DNA of 12,747 nucleotides from Verrucomicrobiota bacterium. Lineage in GTDB: Bacteria > Verrucomicrobiota > Verrucomicrobiia > Opitutales > Opitutaceae. Below the pieces are notes generated by a model. It saw only the letters and a list, made by a program, of their open reading frames with translations, had not been told where the DNA came from and made no database searches. The stretch spans positions 1 to 12,747 of the forward strand of contig RFJS01000095.1 in assembly GCA_003694825.1 (NCBI GenBank). Reading direction: 5' to 3'. The position numbers and the translations under genes were made by a program. Below, piece after piece: positions 1 through 7,642 of the stretch (its first letter is position 1; each line of letters opens with the position of its first letter).

Positions 1-74
1 CCCCTCCCCCTTGAACCCCCTCCCAAAAAAATACAGTTCTCATTTTTTTCATCACCAAACCACCCATCCGCTTT

Positions 75-353
75 TTGCAGAACTTGACGCACACAACTCC
101 GGGCAAGTATCACATGACCCACTATGCCTATTGCACGGCGCTGATGAATCTCGTGCTGGTGCCGACGCAGGCGGTGAGCGGACCGCTCGCCGATTGGCTG
201 GGCTACCGGACCTTTTTCATCGTCGTGATGGTGGCGGCGATTCCCTCGATTCTGGCGGCGACGTTCGCCCCGTTTCCCCGGGGGACGATCGGCGGGAACG
301 GGAACGCTGTCGGGGGCGATGGCGCCGGCGAAGGCGCGGAGACGAAGACCTGA
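75..353 (+). pseudogene. C-terminal fragment of AmpG-like MFS transporter
   Basis: Only the C-terminal end of a major facilitator protein is present. From about position 96 the translation reads PGKYHMTHYAYC, then a helix ending near PTQAVSGPLADWLGY, then a second helix FFIVVMVAAIPSILAA and the ending FAPFPR. From memory, this pattern is typical of the last two helices of AmpG-like (muropeptide/PAT1-type) transporters in Verrucomicrobia and Bacteroidetes. The family has about 400 residues or more and 12 or more helices, so most of the gene is missing. An in-frame TGA at 12-14 lies just upstream, and the translated stretch between it and position 90 does not look like transporter. The first candidate start is TTG at 75; an ATG at 114 falls inside the conserved block. 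The last 23 codons after FAPFPR are Gly/Ala/Thr-rich and probably non-conserved. It is either a decayed remnant or a gene cut by an assembly join. Its 3' end converges with the operon on the other strand, 68 bases away. Confidence 0.6.
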
Positions 354-421
354 AGCCCGCGGCTTCGCCAGGGCGGCCGTGGGGGGAACGACGGGCGGCC
401 GGTGGGGCGGCGGAACGCGCG

Positions 422-2212
422 TCAGGGCAGGCCCGGATAGTCGGGCTCGAGGAGCCGGAGCTGGTCGAGGCGGCGGCGGGCTTCCTGCCCGTGTCCGGCG
501 GCTTCGTGAGCCCGGGCGAGAGCGAGAAGGGTGTCGGGATCGTCATCGATCCAGGCCGCGGCCTGCTCGAGCAGAGGGATGGCGCGCGCCGGGTGGCCGG
601 TGGCGAGCAGAAACATGCCGAAGTTGCGCTGAAGGATCCAATCGGTGGGCGCGGCCTCGAGAGCGGTTTGGTAGAGGGTCGCTAGGGCTGCGGTGTTTTC
701 CGGTGCGGAGAGGATCTGGTCGGCGGCGGCGATGACGCGGCGGCAGTGTTCGAGGCGGGCGCGGTTGTCGGATTTTTCGTTGAACGGGGGTTTTTCGAAA
801 CGGGCGAGGAGTTCGCGCTGAATGAGCGCCTGTTCGTAAATGGTGAAGGCGAGCCGGCTGCGGATGGTTTCGGGATCGGGCGCTGCCTGCAGCGCGCTGA
901 TGCGGCCCTGGCGGAGGAGTTCGCGGGAGACTGCCTGGAAGAGCGCTTCCGCAGCGAGGAGCGTCCCTTGCATGTTGAGGTGCACGTGTTCGTAGAGGAG
1001 GTCGTCGCCGGGGATGTGGTGGGCGGCGGATTCGGCGGCGAGCGCGGCGAGGTCGACCAGCGACGAGTCGTCGGGGCGACTGTCGGCGAGACGGCGGATG
1101 GCTTCATTGAGCCCGGAGTCGGTGCGGAAGCGGAGTGTATCGAGATCGAGGGCACGCTGGAGGTGCCCGGCGGCTTCGGTGTCGCGGCCCGCCTGGAGGC
1201 AGGCCCGGCCGAGGCGAAACCACGTCTCGGCGTGGCCGGGATCGATTTCGGCACAGGCCTGGAGGTGCTCGATGGCGATGGCGGGCTTGCGGGTGGCGAG
1301 AGCGTCCGCGGCCTGCTGCCAATGGGCGTCCCAGCGGGCGGCGGCGTCGGCGGAGAGAGACGGATCCCGCACCGAGCGGAAGTGGGAGAAGTCGCGCAGG
1401 TTGGTGATGACCGTGCACAGAAGGGTGTGGGCGTCGGCCTGGCGGGCGGCGTCGATGATGGCTTCGAGGTTTTCGCGAAAGAGCCGGCGGGTGTGGACGA
1501 GCCGTGGGTCGTCGGCGGCGATGGCCGCGTCGAGAAACATGCTCATGCCGCCCCAGGTCGTCCGGTCCACGCGGGCAAAGCCGAGGCGGCGGGCCGCGGC
1601 TTCGATGAGCTGGCCGGTGCGGGTGGCGCGGAGCGCGGTGGCGGTGCGGATGGCGAGGGCGGAGCGGGCGAAGGGACCGATGACGGCGGCCGGGCCAAAG
1701 GGGCCGATGACCTCGTTGTTGCCCTCGTAGACGATGAAGAGGTCCGGCGATGCCTCGGCACAGTCTTCGGCAATACGGCGGACGACGTGTGAGTTGATCG
1801 CGGTGATGGCGGCGTTGACGACTTCGAATCGGACTGACGGATACGCCGCGCTGAGCATTTTTTCCAGCGCTCGCGACAGGGAAAAGGAGGCTTCGGGGTC
1901 GCCCATGGCCGCCGAGCTGCCGAGGACGAAGATGCGGAAGGTCTCCGGCGACTTTTCGACAGGGATGCGGATCGGCTGGGGACGGCGGACGATTTCGCGG
2001 GGGAAATACAGCAGCGTGAAGTCGCGGTTTTCCCGCCACCAGAGCGTGCCGTCGGGCGCGCGCCATCGGCGCAGGAACGCGGCGTCGTGGCCGAAACCGG
2101 CGAGGCGCAGGCCGATCTCGAGGCCGCCGACCACGACGGCGAGGGTGAGGAGCGTCAGGCAGACGCTGTAGAGCAGTTTTCGGGCTGGGGAGAGTGGAGG
2201 CAGGTTGGCCAC
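422..2212 (-). CDS. Membrane-anchored SGNH-hydrolase-like protein with TPR repeats
   Basis: A 596-residue protein, last gene of the four-gene operon. It starts at a GTG three bases after the stop of the upstream gene. Residues 12-32 form one hydrophobic N-terminal helix, so the rest is probably anchored on the outer face of the inner membrane. SGNH-like blocks are visible: FVLGSSAAMGDP (95-106), with Ser99 or Ser100 at the nucleophile position; YEGNNE (162-167), matching the GxND oxyanion block; and YEHVHLN (407-413), which carries ExxH in place of the usual DxxH. A TPR-like segment (about 300-360) sits between the second and third blocks, and more TPR-like helices lie in 500-590. The family role is ester or acyl hydrolysis or transfer on glycans and small molecules; the substrate here is unknown. 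By position it may act on the product of the carbamoyltransferase. The SxtL protein of saxitoxin clusters is a GDSL-type counterpart. No T-tract terminator was seen in 354-421. The fold assignment is fairly sure, the activity is not. Confidence 0.8.
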   Translation of the reverse strand: MANLPPLSPARKLLYSVCLTLLTLAVVVGGLEIGLRLAGFGHDAAFLRRWRAPDGTLWWRENRDFTLLYFPREIVRRPQPIRIPVEKSPETFRIFVLGSSAAMGDPEASFSLSRALEKMLSAAYPSVRFEVVNAAITAINSHVVRRIAEDCAEASPDLFIVYEGNNEVIGPFGPAAVIGPFARSALAIRTATALRATRTGQLIEAAARRLGFARVDRTTWGGMSMFLDAAIAADDPRLVHTRRLFRENLEAIIDAARQADAHTLLCTVITNLRDFSHFRSVRDPSLSADAAARWDAHWQQAADALATRKPAIAIEHLQACAEIDPGHAETWFRLGRACLQAGRDTEAAGHLQRALDLDTLRFRTDSGLNEAIRRLADSRPDDSSLVDLAALAAESAAHHIPGDDLLYEHVHLNMQGTLLAAEALFQAVSRELLRQGRISALQAAPDPETIRSRLAFTIYEQALIQRELLARFEKPPFNEKSDNRARLEHCRRVIAAADQILSAPENTAALATLYQTALEAAPTDWILQRNFGMFLLATGHPARAIPLLEQAAAWIDDDPDTLLALARAHEAAGHGQEARRRLDQLRLLEPDYPGLP

Positions 2213-2215
2213 GGC

Positions 2216-2380
2216 TCAAAACAACGAATACACAAAGGGCGAGACAGCGGTGACGCCGACGATGATCAAGCCCGCCAGCAGCAGGACGATCACCACGGGG
2301 ATGATCCACCACGCTTTGTTTTCACGGGCGAACTGGAACATCTCGCGGAGGAGCCCGCGGAGGTGACGGAGGAAACGCAT
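2216..2380 (-). CDS. DUF5989 family single-helix membrane protein (SxtK-like)
   Basis: A 54-residue protein starting MRFLRHLRGLLREMFQFA, then an aromatic-basic stretch (NKAWW, 21-25), one strong transmembrane helix (about 26-47) and the ending SPFVYSLF. Short length, basic amphipathic N-terminus, a W/P-containing entry to the helix and a terminal P-F-x-Y-x-L-F are what I recall of DUF5989 proteins, which are usually found beside NodU/CmcH carbamoyltransferases. The ATG at 2380 lies four bases after the carbamoyltransferase stop. A longer in-frame start at 2452 would overlap that gene by about 68 bases and add an unhydrophobic Arg/Ser-rich stretch, so I prefer 2380. No Shine-Dalgarno sequence is visible; translation is probably coupled to the gene before it. 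The biochemical role is unknown. I infer a small membrane partner of the carbamoyltransferase or of the SxtJ-like protein. Confidence 0.85.
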   Translation of the reverse strand: MRFLRHLRGLLREMFQFARENKAWWIIPVVIVLLLAGLIIVGVTAVSPFVYSLF

Positions 2381-2384
2381 CGGT

Positions 2385-4229
2385 TCAATCTGGCTGGAAG
2401 GTGCGGCGGGCCGCGAGCGAAAGAAGTGCCGGCGGGACATCGCGCTTCTCAACGAAATGAGCGCCGAGGGCGAGGGCGTCCATTTCGGTGGCGAGAAAGC
2501 ACTCGATGGCGTCGCGCGGGGTCAGCACCGGCGGTTCGCCGCGGACGTTGAAGGAGGTGTTGACGAGGACAGGGCAGCCGGTGAGGTCGGCGAAGGCGGA
2601 GAGAATGCGGTGAAAGCGGGGGTTGGACTCTCGATCGACAGTCTGGATACGGGCGGAGTGGTCCACATGAGTGACGGCGGGGATTTCGGAGCGGACGGTG
2701 ACGAGGCTTGCGAAGGGATTGTCGTCGCAAGGAGGCTCGCCGCTGCTTTCCGCGAGGCGTCGTTTTTCGGCCACGGGCGCGGTGATGAGCATGAACGGGG
2801 AAGGGCGGTCGATGGCGAAGTAGTCGGCCGCGTGTTCGGCGAGGACGGCGGGGGCAAAGGGGCGGAAGGATTCCCGCTTCTTGATCTTAAGGTTGAGGGT
2901 GCGCTGCATGTCGCGCCGGCGGGGATCGGCGAGGATGGAGCGATGGCCGAGAGCGCGGGGACCGAACTCGGCGCGGCCCGCGTGGACGCCGACGACGGCG
3001 CCTTCCGCGAGGCGGCGGGCCACAGTTGCGGCGAGGGCTTCGGGGGCGAGCGTCGTGTAGCGCAGGCCGGCGGCGCGCAGCGCATCGGCGCATTCGGCGT
3101 CGGTGAACTCGGGGCCGAGGAAGGCGTGGCGCATGCTCGTGGCGGCGGGGTCGGTGGAGCGTTCCCGCTGGAAATGGAGATGATGGACGGCGAGGGCCGC
3201 GCCGAGGGCGCCTCCGGCGTCGCCGGCGGCCGGTCGGATCCAGATATCCGCGAAAGGACCTTCGCGAAGAAGGCGACCATTGGCGACGCAGTTGAGGGCG
3301 ACTCCGCCGGCGAGGCAAAGAGCGGGTGCGTGCGTGAGGCGATGGGCTTCGCGGGCGAGGGCCAGCAGTGCGGTTTCGATGACTTGCTGAACCGAGCGGG
3401 CGAGGTCGCACTCGCGGGCGGTGATCGGCGCTTCCGGGCGGCGCGGCGGGCCGCCAAAGAGCGTCTCGAAGCGGCGGTTGGTCATCGTTTCCCCGCGAAG
3501 GTAGCCGAAGTAGTCCATGTTCAGCCGGAACGAACCATCGGGCTGAAGATCGATGAGGTGGTCCCGGATCGCCTGGACGTAACGGGGCGCGCCATAGGGG
3601 GCGAGGCCCATGAGCTTGTATTCGCCGGAGTTGACGCGGAAGCCGCAGTAGTAGGTGAACGCTGAGTATAGGAGGCCGAGCGAGTGGGGGAAGCTGATCT
3701 GGCGCAAGGGGGTGATGTCGCGGCCGCGTCCGTGGGCGATGGTGGTGGTGGCCCACTCGCCGACGCCATCGACGGTGAGGATGGCGGCTTCCCGGTGCGG
3801 GGAAGGGTAAAACGCGCTGGCGGCGTGGGACTGGTGGTGGTCGGCAAAGAAGATGCGGTCGCGCACATCGTGCCCGAGGTCGGCGAGGGCGTCTTCGATC
3901 TGCATGCGGATCCAGAGCTTTTCGCGTATCCACAATGGCATGGCCGCGCAGAAGGCGCGAAAGCCGAACGGGGCGGTGCGGAAGGCGGTGCGCAGGATCC
4001 GTTCGAATTTGCGCAAGGGTTTTTCGTAGTAGGCGACGGCGTCGAGTGGCCCGTCGGCGTGGGACAGGCACCAGCGGATGGCGTCGATGGGGAAGCGGGG
4101 GTCGTGTTTCCGGCGGGTGAAACGTTCTTCCTGCACGGCGGCGACGACCCGGCCGTCCTCGATGAGAGCGGCGGCGGCGTCGTGGTAGTGGGCGCTGATG
4201 CCGAGGATGCGAAGCGGAGCGGACGCCAT
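2385..4229 (-). CDS. NodU/CmcH-type O-carbamoyltransferase
   Basis: A 614-residue two-domain carbamoyltransferase (family length about 550-620). The N-terminal Kae1-like ASKHA domain starts ILGISAHYHDAAAALI (8-23). It carries the metal-site motif DHHQSHAASAF (130-140), with His131 and His135, followed by Asp154 (TVDGVGEW) and Asp337 (PAAGDAGGALG). The 4- and 19-residue spacings match, from memory, the iron ligands of TobZ. YKLMGLAPYG (204-213) is another family hallmark. The C-terminal YrdC-like domain has GRAEFGPRALGHRSILADPR (418-437), NLKIKKRESFRPFAP (446-460) and NTSFNVRGEPP (557-567). The family makes carbamoyl-adenylate from carbamoyl phosphate and ATP, then transfers the carbamoyl group to a hydroxyl of a sugar, antibiotic or Nod factor. 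The acceptor here cannot be read from sequence. It lies between an SxtJ-like and a DUF5989 gene, 12 and 4 bases away, which points to a membrane-associated complex. All key residues appear intact. I leave the symbol blank because the substrate is unknown. Confidence 0.95.
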   Translation of the reverse strand: MASAPLRILGISAHYHDAAAALIEDGRVVAAVQEERFTRRKHDPRFPIDAIRWCLSHADGPLDAVAYYEKPLRKFERILRTAFRTAPFGFRAFCAAMPLWIREKLWIRMQIEDALADLGHDVRDRIFFADHHQSHAASAFYPSPHREAAILTVDGVGEWATTTIAHGRGRDITPLRQISFPHSLGLLYSAFTYYCGFRVNSGEYKLMGLAPYGAPRYVQAIRDHLIDLQPDGSFRLNMDYFGYLRGETMTNRRFETLFGGPPRRPEAPITARECDLARSVQQVIETALLALAREAHRLTHAPALCLAGGVALNCVANGRLLREGPFADIWIRPAAGDAGGALGAALAVHHLHFQRERSTDPAATSMRHAFLGPEFTDAECADALRAAGLRYTTLAPEALAATVARRLAEGAVVGVHAGRAEFGPRALGHRSILADPRRRDMQRTLNLKIKKRESFRPFAPAVLAEHAADYFAIDRPSPFMLITAPVAEKRRLAESSGEPPCDDNPFASLVTVRSEIPAVTHVDHSARIQTVDRESNPRFHRILSAFADLTGCPVLVNTSFNVRGEPPVLTPRDAIECFLATEMDALALGAHFVEKRDVPPALLSLAARRTFQPD

Positions 4230-4241
4230 CGTGCGGGGGAT

Positions 4242-4634
4242 TCAGAAGGTGCGCTCGAAGTCGCCTGCAAACGGCTTTCGTGCCGGCTCCGGCCTCTCCC
4301 AGAAGGATTGGCGCGAGGGTTGGTCTTCTGCAGGGCGGGCGATGGCCTTTTCGCCCCTGATGAAGAGCCTGCCGGGGACGAAGATCAGCGCATAGACGAG
4401 ACCGAGAAGCAGCCAGGTGATGGCGGCGAGCAGAGCGTGCTCGAGGGCTTTCAGGAGGCGTGCGAGGTGCGGGCGCGCGGGAGGCAGGAGAGCGGCGGCG
4501 GTGAGCAGGGCCCCGCAGGCGGCGATGGCGTAGGGCCAACCGCGGGCGGTGAGTTGCGCGACGAGGAGGCCACCGGCGGTCATGCCGATTGTGCGCGGCA
4601 GCAGAAAGCGCAGCGAGGTGGGCGGGGAATTCAT
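4242..4634 (-). CDS. SxtJ family membrane protein
   Basis: A 130-residue protein, first gene of the carbamoyltransferase operon. It has hydrophobic segments at about 14-29 (weak), 34-51 and 68-90, a basic loop at 52-60, and a polar C-terminal tail with SFWERPEP (110-117) and the ending DFERTF. The layout of two or three helices followed by a tail with S-[FY]-W and a terminal acidic-aromatic motif fits the SxtJ family, named for an unassigned gene of the saxitoxin cluster. The family's function is unknown. It ends 12 bases before the carbamoyltransferase start. Upstream, 4635-4727 separates it from the receptor terminator. On the minus strand that gap holds TTGACC (4690-4685) and, 17 bases on, TCCGAT (4667-4662), a weak promoter candidate that I would not rely on. 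No Shine-Dalgarno sequence stands out. Confidence 0.85.
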   Translation of the reverse strand: MNSPPTSLRFLLPRTIGMTAGGLLVAQLTARGWPYAIAACGALLTAAALLPPARPHLARLLKALEHALLAAITWLLLGLVYALIFVPGRLFIRGEKAIARPAEDQPSRQSFWERPEPARKPFAGDFERTF

Positions 4635-4727
4635 GGGGATCGGCGGCTTCGGCGGCGATGGATCGGAGATTCCGGGTGGGGCAGGGTCAAGCCGGGTCTT
4701 TGCCGTCGGATCGATTGGGGCGATGAG

Positions 4728-4760
4728 AAAAAGGCGGAGGACGCCGAAACGCCCTCCGCC
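4728..4760 (-). terminator. Rho-independent terminator of the TonB-dependent receptor gene
   Basis: On the minus strand GGCGGAGG (4760-4753) pairs perfectly with CCTCCGCC (4740-4733) around a 12-base loop, directly followed by TTTTTCTC (from 4732 downward). It begins 38 bases after the receptor stop codon. It separates the receptor transcript from the carbamoyltransferase operon that starts at 4634, so that operon needs its own promoter in 4635-4727. Confidence 0.88.
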
Positions 4761-4797
4761 TGAATCTGGTCTGGTTCCTGGATGAGGAAGTGGCCGA

Positions 4798-7211
4798 TCA
4801 GAAGTCGATGCCGAAGGTGACCGCGTAGCGGATCGGGGTGTCGACTTCGTAGCGCTCGGTGGCGATCACGTCGGCCGAGCCGGTGGCCTTCCAGCCGACG
4901 AGTTCGGGACGCCGGGTGAGGTTGTCGATGTTGACCTGCACCATGGCGTCGTAATCGAAGAGCTTGAAGCGGTAGCCGCCGAAGAGCTGGGCGGTGGTGT
5001 AGCTCGGATTGTAGCGGGCGAAGCCGAACGTGTAGTCCTGCAGGGCCTTGTCCGAGTAGGTGAAGCCGGCTCCAAAGAAGGCGCCCGACCAGTCGCCCTC
5101 GAGGATCGTGTAGCGGGTGACGAGGGCGAAGCGGTTTTTGATATGCCCGGCATTGGACTGGCCGATGATGTCCGGATTGATCGCCTCGGTCGTCTTTTGA
5201 TCGTTGTAGGCGTAGCTGGCGGTGAGGATCCAGCTGCGGGTGGCCTGCAGGTGAAGGTCGATCTCGAGGCCCTTGGATTCGGCTTTCCCGCCGGGGACCT
5301 GATCGCCGAGCAGTTCGTCGCGGGTCTGGCCGGGGAAGGCGACGGCCCGCTCCTCGGGGTCATGCTGTCCCAGCGGCTGGTATTGAGGTTCTCGGCATTC
5401 GGGTCGAACTGTGACCCGCCGGTCTGCTCGATCACGTAGTAGCTGACCGTGCCGCTGAGCTTGCCACCGAAGGAGTTGAACTTGAAACCGCCCTCGATGC
5501 TCTCGCCGACGATCACCGGCATCTGTTCGCCGAAGCTGTTCTTGTTGGAGTTGGGGAACAGCGACTTGGCGGATACGGCGAAGATCGAGACCTGATCGTT
5601 GATGTCATAGACCAGGCCATACAGCGGCGAGGTCTCCGATTGCTCGGTGACGTTGTCGGGCTCGGTCGAGTTGCCGTTGGCCCACTGGATCAGTTTGATA
5701 TTGGCACGGTTGAGACCGACATTCGTCTTGAGCTTGTCGTTGAGGAAGGAGCCCTGCCAATTGACGAAGTAGTAGTCGTTGGAGTTGTTCTCGTGCGTGA
5801 AGCCGTTGCCGGTGTTGACCGGATGGAGATCGCTCGGCGGCGAGAAGGGGCTCTCGATAAAGATGTCGGCGCGCACCGGATAGACGAGTCGCTCGGGGTT
5901 GTCGGCGCCGGCCTGGGTGTAGGAACGGGAGACGAACTTTTCCTGCCAGACGGCGGCACCGAAGGTGAAGGTGTTCTTCACGTTCTCGAAGTTGAGCTTG
6001 TAGACACCTGTCGCGCCGTAGGAGTGCATGGAGTTGCTCCAGTCGCGATAGGAGTATCCCTTCTCGATGCGCTCGTTGCCGGGCTCGCGGATCCATCCGC
6101 CGCCGGCTTCCCAGCTGTCGGCGCCGCCGGAGCCGTTGGCGTCCCAGCCGTTGCCGTCGATCTGAGTGCGGTCGGAGTATTGATAGTAACCGGTGACGAT
6201 GAAGTCCTCGGTGATCCGCTTGGTGGTGGTCCCGCGGAACAGGCTGGTATCGAGGGAGCGCTTGTTCTTCCCGTCGGCCCAGTTCCAGGTCCAGGGGATT
6301 TCCGGATGGATGATCTGCAGCGGGACGGAGGCCCCATTGCCGAGCGGGTTGCCGTCGGCGTCTTCTTCACCGACGGTGAAGTAGCCGAGGCCGTTGGGCT
6401 TGCCGCGGTAGGCGAGCTCGGCGAGGAACTGCAGTTCGGTGCCGTCGTCGGGCCGCCAGGCGAGCTGGAGCTGGCCGAAGTTGATGTCGCCGGTGGAGTG
6501 GGCCCGTTCGTCTTTCGTGCGCGATTTGGCGCCGTTGAAACGAATGCCGATCTCGCCGCCATTGGCCGTCTCGGTGATGTAGTTGGCGTCGATCGTGCCC
6601 CGGAGGCGCCCATTGTCGCCGGCCTGGAAGCGCAGGGAGGTGAAGCTGCGGTTGAAGTTCACCTCCTTGGTGATGTTGTTCATCACACCGCCGGGATAGG
6701 CGAGGCCGTAGAGCGCGGCCGACGGCCCCTTGACGACTTCGGTGCGTTCGATGCCCTGGTAGTCGATCGGGTCATACTGCCGGATGCCGTCCCGCATGCC
6801 CCAGTTCTGAACGAATCCGCGGAAGAGAAATTGGTTGAACTGCTGTTGGATGGGGTTTTCGGAGCGGATGTCGGCACCGCCGTTGACGAGGGAGGCGTTG
6901 TATTCCTCCAGGTCGATCTGGTTGGTGATGTTCAGATCGGCCGCAAGATCCTTGGTGAAGACGTGGATGTTGAGGGGGATGTCCTTGATCGGCGTGTTGG
7001 AGCGCGTGCCACCGATGGTATTGGTGGCGCGGTAGCCCGACTCGCGATCAACTTCGATGGTGAAGGTGGAGAGTGTAACGATGTCACCACTCTCCTCGGC
7101 GCTGTCCTGTGCGCTGACCCGGCCCGGGAGGGCCGAACCGGCGATCAATGCAACCACAGGCAGGTATTTCAGTGCGCGATGCGGCTGCAAGCGTCGTGTC
7201 ATAGCATGCAT
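4798..7211 (-). pseudogene. TonB-dependent outer-membrane receptor, interrupted by a -1 frameshift
   Basis: An outer-membrane receptor for TonB-driven uptake, about 804 residues if repaired (usual length 700-900). From the ATG at 7211 there is a signal peptide (basic start, hydrophobic LPVVALIAGSALPG, likely cleavage after VSA near residue 34). IVTLSTFTIEV and GYRAT (44-63) precede a plug domain with GTRSNTPIKDIP (68-79), FLFRGF (128-133) and GPSAALYG (162-169). A long beta-barrel follows, rich in alternating aromatic residues. The plug resembles ferrisiderophore-type receptors, but the ligand is unknown. After codon 610 (Asn, 5384-5382) the frame breaks; reading on from 5382 in another frame restores barrel sequence (YQPLGQHDPEERAV, FPGQTRDELLGDQVPGGK) to a stop at 4798 and a proper final Phe (RYAVTFGIDF). 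One missing base would explain this. Without repair, translation runs out of frame to a stop at 4866. A second ATG at 7202 is equally possible as start; neither has a Shine-Dalgarno sequence. The sequence does not show whether this is a real mutation or a sequencing error. Confidence 0.88.
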
Positions 7212-7642
7212 GGATGGGTTGGGTGTTGGTTGTTGGGGTTCTGTTGCCGCAGCAACGTGTGATCCGTAGGTTGTGCGGAACGGAGATGGGCGCGTCAGGC
7301 ATGGCGGGCGGAGACAATACAACTCCCTGCAGCACGGGTGGGTGCTGTGCGTGTAGTTGGGGTGGTCAGGCTCTCGTGGGTTTAAATCTGTCGGACGATT
7401 GCACCCTTGAGCCAGAGGGGCAGTGCTCTCAAAGCGTTTGCCACTCTGTCATTAGAGCTTTGTGCGCGTGTATTTGTCGGTCTTTTGGACGGATGTTTTT
7501 TGTAAAAGCACAGCGTATGGGGAAAGCGGGTATGATCCGGAGATAGTGGGGGGGTGTCCGCAAGGTGCGGGTACGCAGAAAGCCGGTGCCTGGCGGGGCA
7601 CCGGCTTAGCAGGAGGCGGGAAAGTCGCCGCAGGCGCGGCCG
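7212..7642. other. Intergenic region between rng and the TonB-dependent receptor gene
   Basis: This 431-base stretch contains no convincing gene on either strand. Its right end holds the rng terminator (7580-7607). The remaining roughly 370 bases form the upstream region of the receptor gene and are visibly richer in A/T than the genes (for example 7378-7395 and 7480-7515). A small inverted repeat CAAA-GCG-TTTG lies at 7430-7440 and CAGCAC-N6-GTGCTG at about 7330-7347; both could be operator or leader structure but neither is specific. I found no clear -35/-10 pair, no Fur-box-like AT palindrome and no conserved riboswitch core. Confidence 0.6.
7580..7607 (-). terminator. Terminator hairpin downstream of rng
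   Basis: A perfect 11-base inverted repeat: AAGCCGGTGCC (7580-7590) and GGCACCGGCTT (7597-7607) around a six-base loop. It starts 35 bases after the rng stop codon on the minus strand. The T-run after the stem is short (TTTCTG), so it is a strong hairpin with a weak tail. It likely ends the rodA-rng transcript. Confidence 0.8.

Noticed and set aside
354..421. Terminator between the transporter fragment and the SGNH gene
   Set aside because: The region has a repeated GGGCGGCC but no clean stem with a T-tract on either strand.
2457..3665. Long open frames on both strands over the carbamoyltransferase gene (also 2887-4539 minus and 3684-4763 plus)
   Set aside because: Composition is Gly/Ala/Glu- or Arg/Pro-rich without motifs, as expected for shadow frames in GC-rich DNA.
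5376..5390. Programmed ribosomal frameshift in the receptor gene
   Set aside because: No slippery heptamer, no homopolymer and no obvious downstream hairpin; TonB-dependent receptors are not known to use recoding.
5640..7262. 540-codon open frame on the + strand opposite the receptor gene
   Set aside because: It is antisense to a clear TonB-dependent receptor. The translation is a Val/Gly/Asp-rich mirror of GC-rich codons with no recognisable domain.
7212..7322. Upstream start at 7322 for the receptor
   Set aside because: It would place 37 residues, rich in Pro and Thr, before a normal signal peptide.
7380..7450. Cobalamin riboswitch in the receptor leader
   Set aside because: I looked for the conserved core and found only scattered resemblance; the required ordered elements are not present.
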